Shown here: piece by piece, positions 61,714 through 64,000 of the stretch | Layout: every line of letters starts with the position of its first letter | How positions within the stretch are numbered: position 1 is the first letter of the stretch | The notes under the pieces: generated by a model | The model's database searches: none | Seen by the model: the letters and a program-made list of their open reading frames with translations, nothing else | What the model was told of the DNA's origin: nothing | NCBI GenBank assembly: GCA_963788055.1 | Contig: CAWBFA010000001.1 | Coordinates: 620,001 to 684,000 of the forward strand | Direction: 5' to 3' | Length of the DNA stretch: 64,000 nt | Origin: JACCTU01 sp963788055 | GTDB lineage: Bacteria > Actinomycetota > Thermoleophilia > Gaiellales > Gaiellaceae | Made by a program: the position numbers and the translations under genes

Positions 61714-62936
61714 CGCGGGCCGACGCGGAGGCGCTCGACCGCGCGGATCCGCTCGGGCCCTTCCGAGAGCGGTTCGTGATCGAGGGTCCCGTCCTCTACG
61801 CGGACGGGAACTCGCTCGGACGCCTGCCGAACGAGACGAGGGAACGGCTGCAGCGGGTCGTCGTCGCGTGGGGCTCGAAGCTCGTGACCGCCTGGCCCGA
61901 GTGGATCGACCGTCCGCTCGAGGTCGGCGACCTGCTTGCAGATGCGGTGCTCGGCGCGAACCCCAGCGAAGTGCTCGTCTGCGACTCGACGACCGTGAAC
62001 CTGTTCAAGCTCGCTGCGGCCGCGCTCGCGCGGAAGCCCGGCGTGCTCGTCACGGACGTGGACAACTTCCCGACCGACCGGTACGTGCTCGAAGGGCTCG
62101 GCGAGCTCGTCGCGTTCGACGCCGACCAGATCGACGGGCCGACCGCCGACGACGTCGCTCGCGCCTGCGCCGGGCGGGACGTCTCGCTCGTCTGTCTCTC
62201 CCACGTCGCATACCGGTCCGGTGCGCTCGCCGACGTGCGCGCGATCACGGACGCCGCACACGACGCAGGCGCACTCGTCCTGCTGGACGTCAGCCACTCG
62301 GCCGGGGTTGCGCCGATCGACCTCGAGGCGTCGGGCGTCGACCTCGCCGTCGGCTGCACGTACAAGTACCTGAACGCCGGTCCCGGCTCGCCTGCGTTCC
62401 TGTACGTCCGCGCCGCGTTGCAGGAGGAGCTGCGTTCGCCGATCTGGGGCTGGTTCGGTCAGCGCGAACAGTTCGCGATGGGGCCGGCCTACGACCCAGT
62501 TCCGGGGATCGGCCGCTTCCTCGCGGGGACGCCGCCGATCCTCGGCCTCGAAGCCGTCGAGGTCGGGGCAGAGCTCATTCGCGAGGCAGGGATCGACGCG
62601 CTCCGTCGAAAGAGCGTCGCCTTGACCGAGCTCGTCGTCTCGCTCTGCGACCAGCGCCTCGCTCAGCTCGGGTTCGAGCTCGGGACGCCACGAGATCCCG
62701 AGCGCCGCGGCGCTCACGTGTCCGTCCGCCACGTGGACGGGTGGCGCATCTGCCGCGCCTTGATCGAGCGCGCCGACGTCGTCCCTGACTTCCGCTCGCC
62801 CGACTCCATCCGGCTCGGCCTTCCCCCGCTCTACACGCGCTTCGTTGACGCGTGGGACATCGTCGACCGGCTCGCGCTGCTCGTTGAGGGCGGCGAGCAC
62901 GAGCTCGTCGACGCCGCGCCTGCGAGGGTGACGTGA
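61710..62936 (+). CDS. kynU: kynureninase
   Basis: This 408-residue PLP enzyme cleaves kynurenine to anthranilate and alanine. GTG 61710 overlaps the formamidase-like stop. ADGNSLGRLPNETRERLQ is the N-terminal motif. VCDSTTVNLFKLAAAAL and VDNFPTDRYVLEGL follow. SHVAYRSGALADV and LLDVSHSAGVAPIDLEASGVDLAVGCTYKYLNAGPGSPAFLYV hold the PLP Lys (GCTYKYLN). It ends the tryptophan-to-anthranilate branch seen here; tryptophan dioxygenase is not in the window. Confidence 0.95.
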   Translation: MTRADAEALDRADPLGPFRERFVIEGPVLYADGNSLGRLPNETRERLQRVVVAWGSKLVTAWPEWIDRPLEVGDLLADAVLGANPSEVLVCDSTTVNLFKLAAAALARKPGVLVTDVDNFPTDRYVLEGLGELVAFDADQIDGPTADDVARACAGRDVSLVCLSHVAYRSGALADVRAITDAAHDAGALVLLDVSHSAGVAPIDLEASGVDLAVGCTYKYLNAGPGSPAFLYVRAALQEELRSPIWGWFGQREQFAMGPAYDPVPGIGRFLAGTPPILGLEAVEVGAELIREAGIDALRRKSVALTELVVSLCDQRLAQLGFELGTPRDPERRGAHVSVRHVDGWRICRALIERADVVPDFRSPDSIRLGLPPLYTRFVDAWDIVDRLALLVEGGEHELVDAAPARVT

Positions 62937-63535
62937 GCGCCGCCGACTACGTGCCCGAGCTGCTCACCCTCGAGTCGCTCCGCCAGGCCGCGAAGCTCTG
63001 CCACGGCTGCGACCTGTGGCGCAACGCGACGCAGACGGTCTTCGGCGAGGGGCCTGAGGACGCGGAGCTGATGTTCGTCGGCGAGCAGCCCGGCGATCAA
63101 GAGGACACGCTCGGGCGTCCCTTCGTCGGCCCCGCGGGGCGCATCTTCGACCAAGCGGTCGAGCAGGTCGGGATCGATCGATCACGCGTCTATGTGACGA
63201 ACGCGGTGAAGCACTTCAAGTGGCAGCCACGTGGCAAGCGGCGGATCCACCAGAAGCCGAACGCTGCGGAGTTGGCCGCCTGCCGGCCGTGGCTCGACGC
63301 AGAGCTCGCCGTGGTGGAGCCCAGCGTGCTCGTGTGCCTCGGTGCGACCGCTGCGCAGGCGCTCCTCGGGCGAGCGTTCCGAGTGACGAAGCAGCGCGGA
63401 GCGCCGGTCGACTCCCCGCTCGCTGAGGTCGTGATCGCGACGATCCATCCGTCCGCGATCCTCCGCGCCGAGGACCGCGACGCCGAGTACGCGGCTTTCG
63501 TCGCCGATCTCGAACGGGTCGCCGCGCTGCTCTAG
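62933..63535 (+). CDS. udgX: UdgX-family uracil-DNA glycosylase
   Basis: This 200-residue protein starts at GTG 62933, overlapping the kynU stop. Motif A is FVGEQPGDQEDTLGRPFVGPAGR. Fe-S cluster cysteines are in LCHGCDLW, with further ones near RPWLDAE (AACRPW) and VLVCLG. The loop KRRIHQKP (about residues 102-109) is the diagnostic UdgX insertion; in the Mycobacterium smegmatis protein its His forms a covalent bond with the abasic sugar after uracil removal. IATIHPSAILRAED is motif B. The match to the diagnostic loop is exact enough for a firm call. Confidence 0.95.
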   Translation: MSAADYVPELLTLESLRQAAKLCHGCDLWRNATQTVFGEGPEDAELMFVGEQPGDQEDTLGRPFVGPAGRIFDQAVEQVGIDRSRVYVTNAVKHFKWQPRGKRRIHQKPNAAELAACRPWLDAELAVVEPSVLVCLGATAAQALLGRAFRVTKQRGAPVDSPLAEVVIATIHPSAILRAEDRDAEYAAFVADLERVAALL

Positions 63536-63885
63536 GTCTGCGCCGACGCTTCGGTGCGCGGAGTGTGCAACAGGTTCTCGACCCTGTCGACGCCCTGGAC
63601 GGTGCGGACGCGCTGCTCGAGCTCCTGAATCAGCGACTGGTCCTCCAGTTCGCCGCGCAGGTAGACGACGCCGAGCTCGACGTTGACGTTTACGTCCCCC
63701 TTCGGCGCCTCAGTGCCGCGAAAGACCTCCGACTCGACTTTCGCCTGCAGGGTCTGGTCGTCGACGGCGGTTGCGCGACTCCCGCTGACGAGTGCCAGCA
63801 CGCGGTCGCGCAGCTTGGCGCGACGCGCCGGGTCGGACAAGTAGAGCAGCGCAGCCCCAAGCGCCGCGAGCCTGAAGATCTTCAT
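63532..63885 (-). CDS. BON-domain protein
   Basis: This 117-residue protein has a short hydrophobic N-terminus (IFRLAALGAALLYLSDP) and one BON domain at about residues 40-110. DQTLQAKVESEVFRGTEAPKGDVNVNVELGVVYLRGELEDQSLIQELEQRVRTVQGVDRVENLL carries the Gly-rich hairpin and the final V-x-N-L pattern. BON domains bind membranes or osmotically induced envelope components. The basic RRAKLRDR stretch follows the hydrophobic segment. It overlaps the convergent udgX stop by four bases. Confidence 0.88.
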   Translation of the reverse strand: MKIFRLAALGAALLYLSDPARRAKLRDRVLALVSGSRATAVDDQTLQAKVESEVFRGTEAPKGDVNVNVELGVVYLRGELEDQSLIQELEQRVRTVQGVDRVENLLHTPRTEASAQT

Positions 63886-63965
63886 GCGTGATCAACCCCT
63901 CTCGATGGTGGTGAACCAGCGTCTACCCCGGCTGGGGTGACGAAAAACGCGAAGTGCCCGGCTGT

Positions 63966-64000
63966 TCAGTCGCCCCAGTCGAAGTCGCGCGATCGGGTCC
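63966..64000 (-). CDS. possible C-terminus of a gene cut by the right edge
   Basis: One minus-strand frame enters from the right edge and ends TRSRDFDWGD at TGA 63968-63966. The FDWGD end looks protein-like, but only eleven codons are visible. The stretch 63886-63965 before it shows no gene. Confidence 0.25.
   Translation of the reverse strand, partial: TRSRDFDWGD

Overview
The window is very G+C-rich bacterial DNA with densely packed genes, many joined by 4-base ATGA, GTGA or TTGA stop/start overlaps. GTG and TTG starts are common. An HspR-controlled dnaK-grpE-dnaJ-hspR-clpB operon, an inositol/phosphatidylinositol locus, UdgX, and the orders tRNA-Gln/glmU/prs/rplY/pth and ispE/rsmA/tatD/metG/rsmI point to an Actinobacteriota genome, probably class Thermoleophilia (Gaiellales or Solirubrobacterales relatives). 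The placement is inferred from gene content and protein style; no search was run.

Layout. 0-3.2 kb: a LuxR-type regulator cut by the left edge, with a small protein, a secreted cupin and a secreted peptide. 3.2-7.4 kb (minus): tRNA-Gln, glmU, prs, a 56-residue membrane protein, rplY and pth, with unusual structured intergenic elements. 7.4-15.7 kb: an MBL hydrolase, then ispE, rsmA, tatD, metG, an M23 peptidase, rsmI and a ROK sugar kinase. 15.7-25.4 kb: LCP protein, FmdB zinc ribbon, GT-C glycosyltransferase, pseudouridine catabolism (psuK, GNAT, psuG), cytochrome P460, GYD, PNPOx-like and cupin genes, a YbaY-META fusion, and a LuxR gene with an internal deletion. 25.4-31.7 kb: the heat-shock chaperone operon. 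32-36.3 kb: two EamA transporters, a palindromic repeat element, pepT and moaA.

36.3-42.7 kb is the inositol-lipid locus: PAP2 phosphatase, CDP-alcohol phosphatidyltransferase, a truncated ino1 copy, a block with a decayed LuxR gene, DUF4242 and a secreted protein, then full-length ino1 and a fused glycosyltransferase-PHP protein. Two nearly identical concentric palindromes sit in front of the phosphatidyltransferase and the full-length ino1 and look like operators of one regulon. 42.7-50.1 kb: a divergent uracil-DNA-glycosylase-fold protein, membrane protein, RlmD, an ABC exporter, YjbQ, an M3-like and an M28 peptidase. 50.2-56.3 kb: one long coupled operon encoding a cyclic-2,3-diphosphoglycerate-synthetase-like GTPase, carbamate kinase, a cupredoxin-like protein, a FedB-like membrane protein, ornithine carbamoyltransferase, rhomboid protease, a mini-zincin and two tiny membrane proteins. 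56.6-64 kb: tRNA-Ala, small secreted proteins, DUF4037, a secreted Fn3/barrel protein, an arylformamidase-like hydrolase, kynureninase, UdgX and a BON protein.

About ten genes carry one or more reading-frame breaks in otherwise well-conserved protein, including genes expected to be essential (pth). I read most of these as indel errors in the assembly. Only the two LuxR remnants, the ino1 fragment and perhaps a cupin tail look like real decay.
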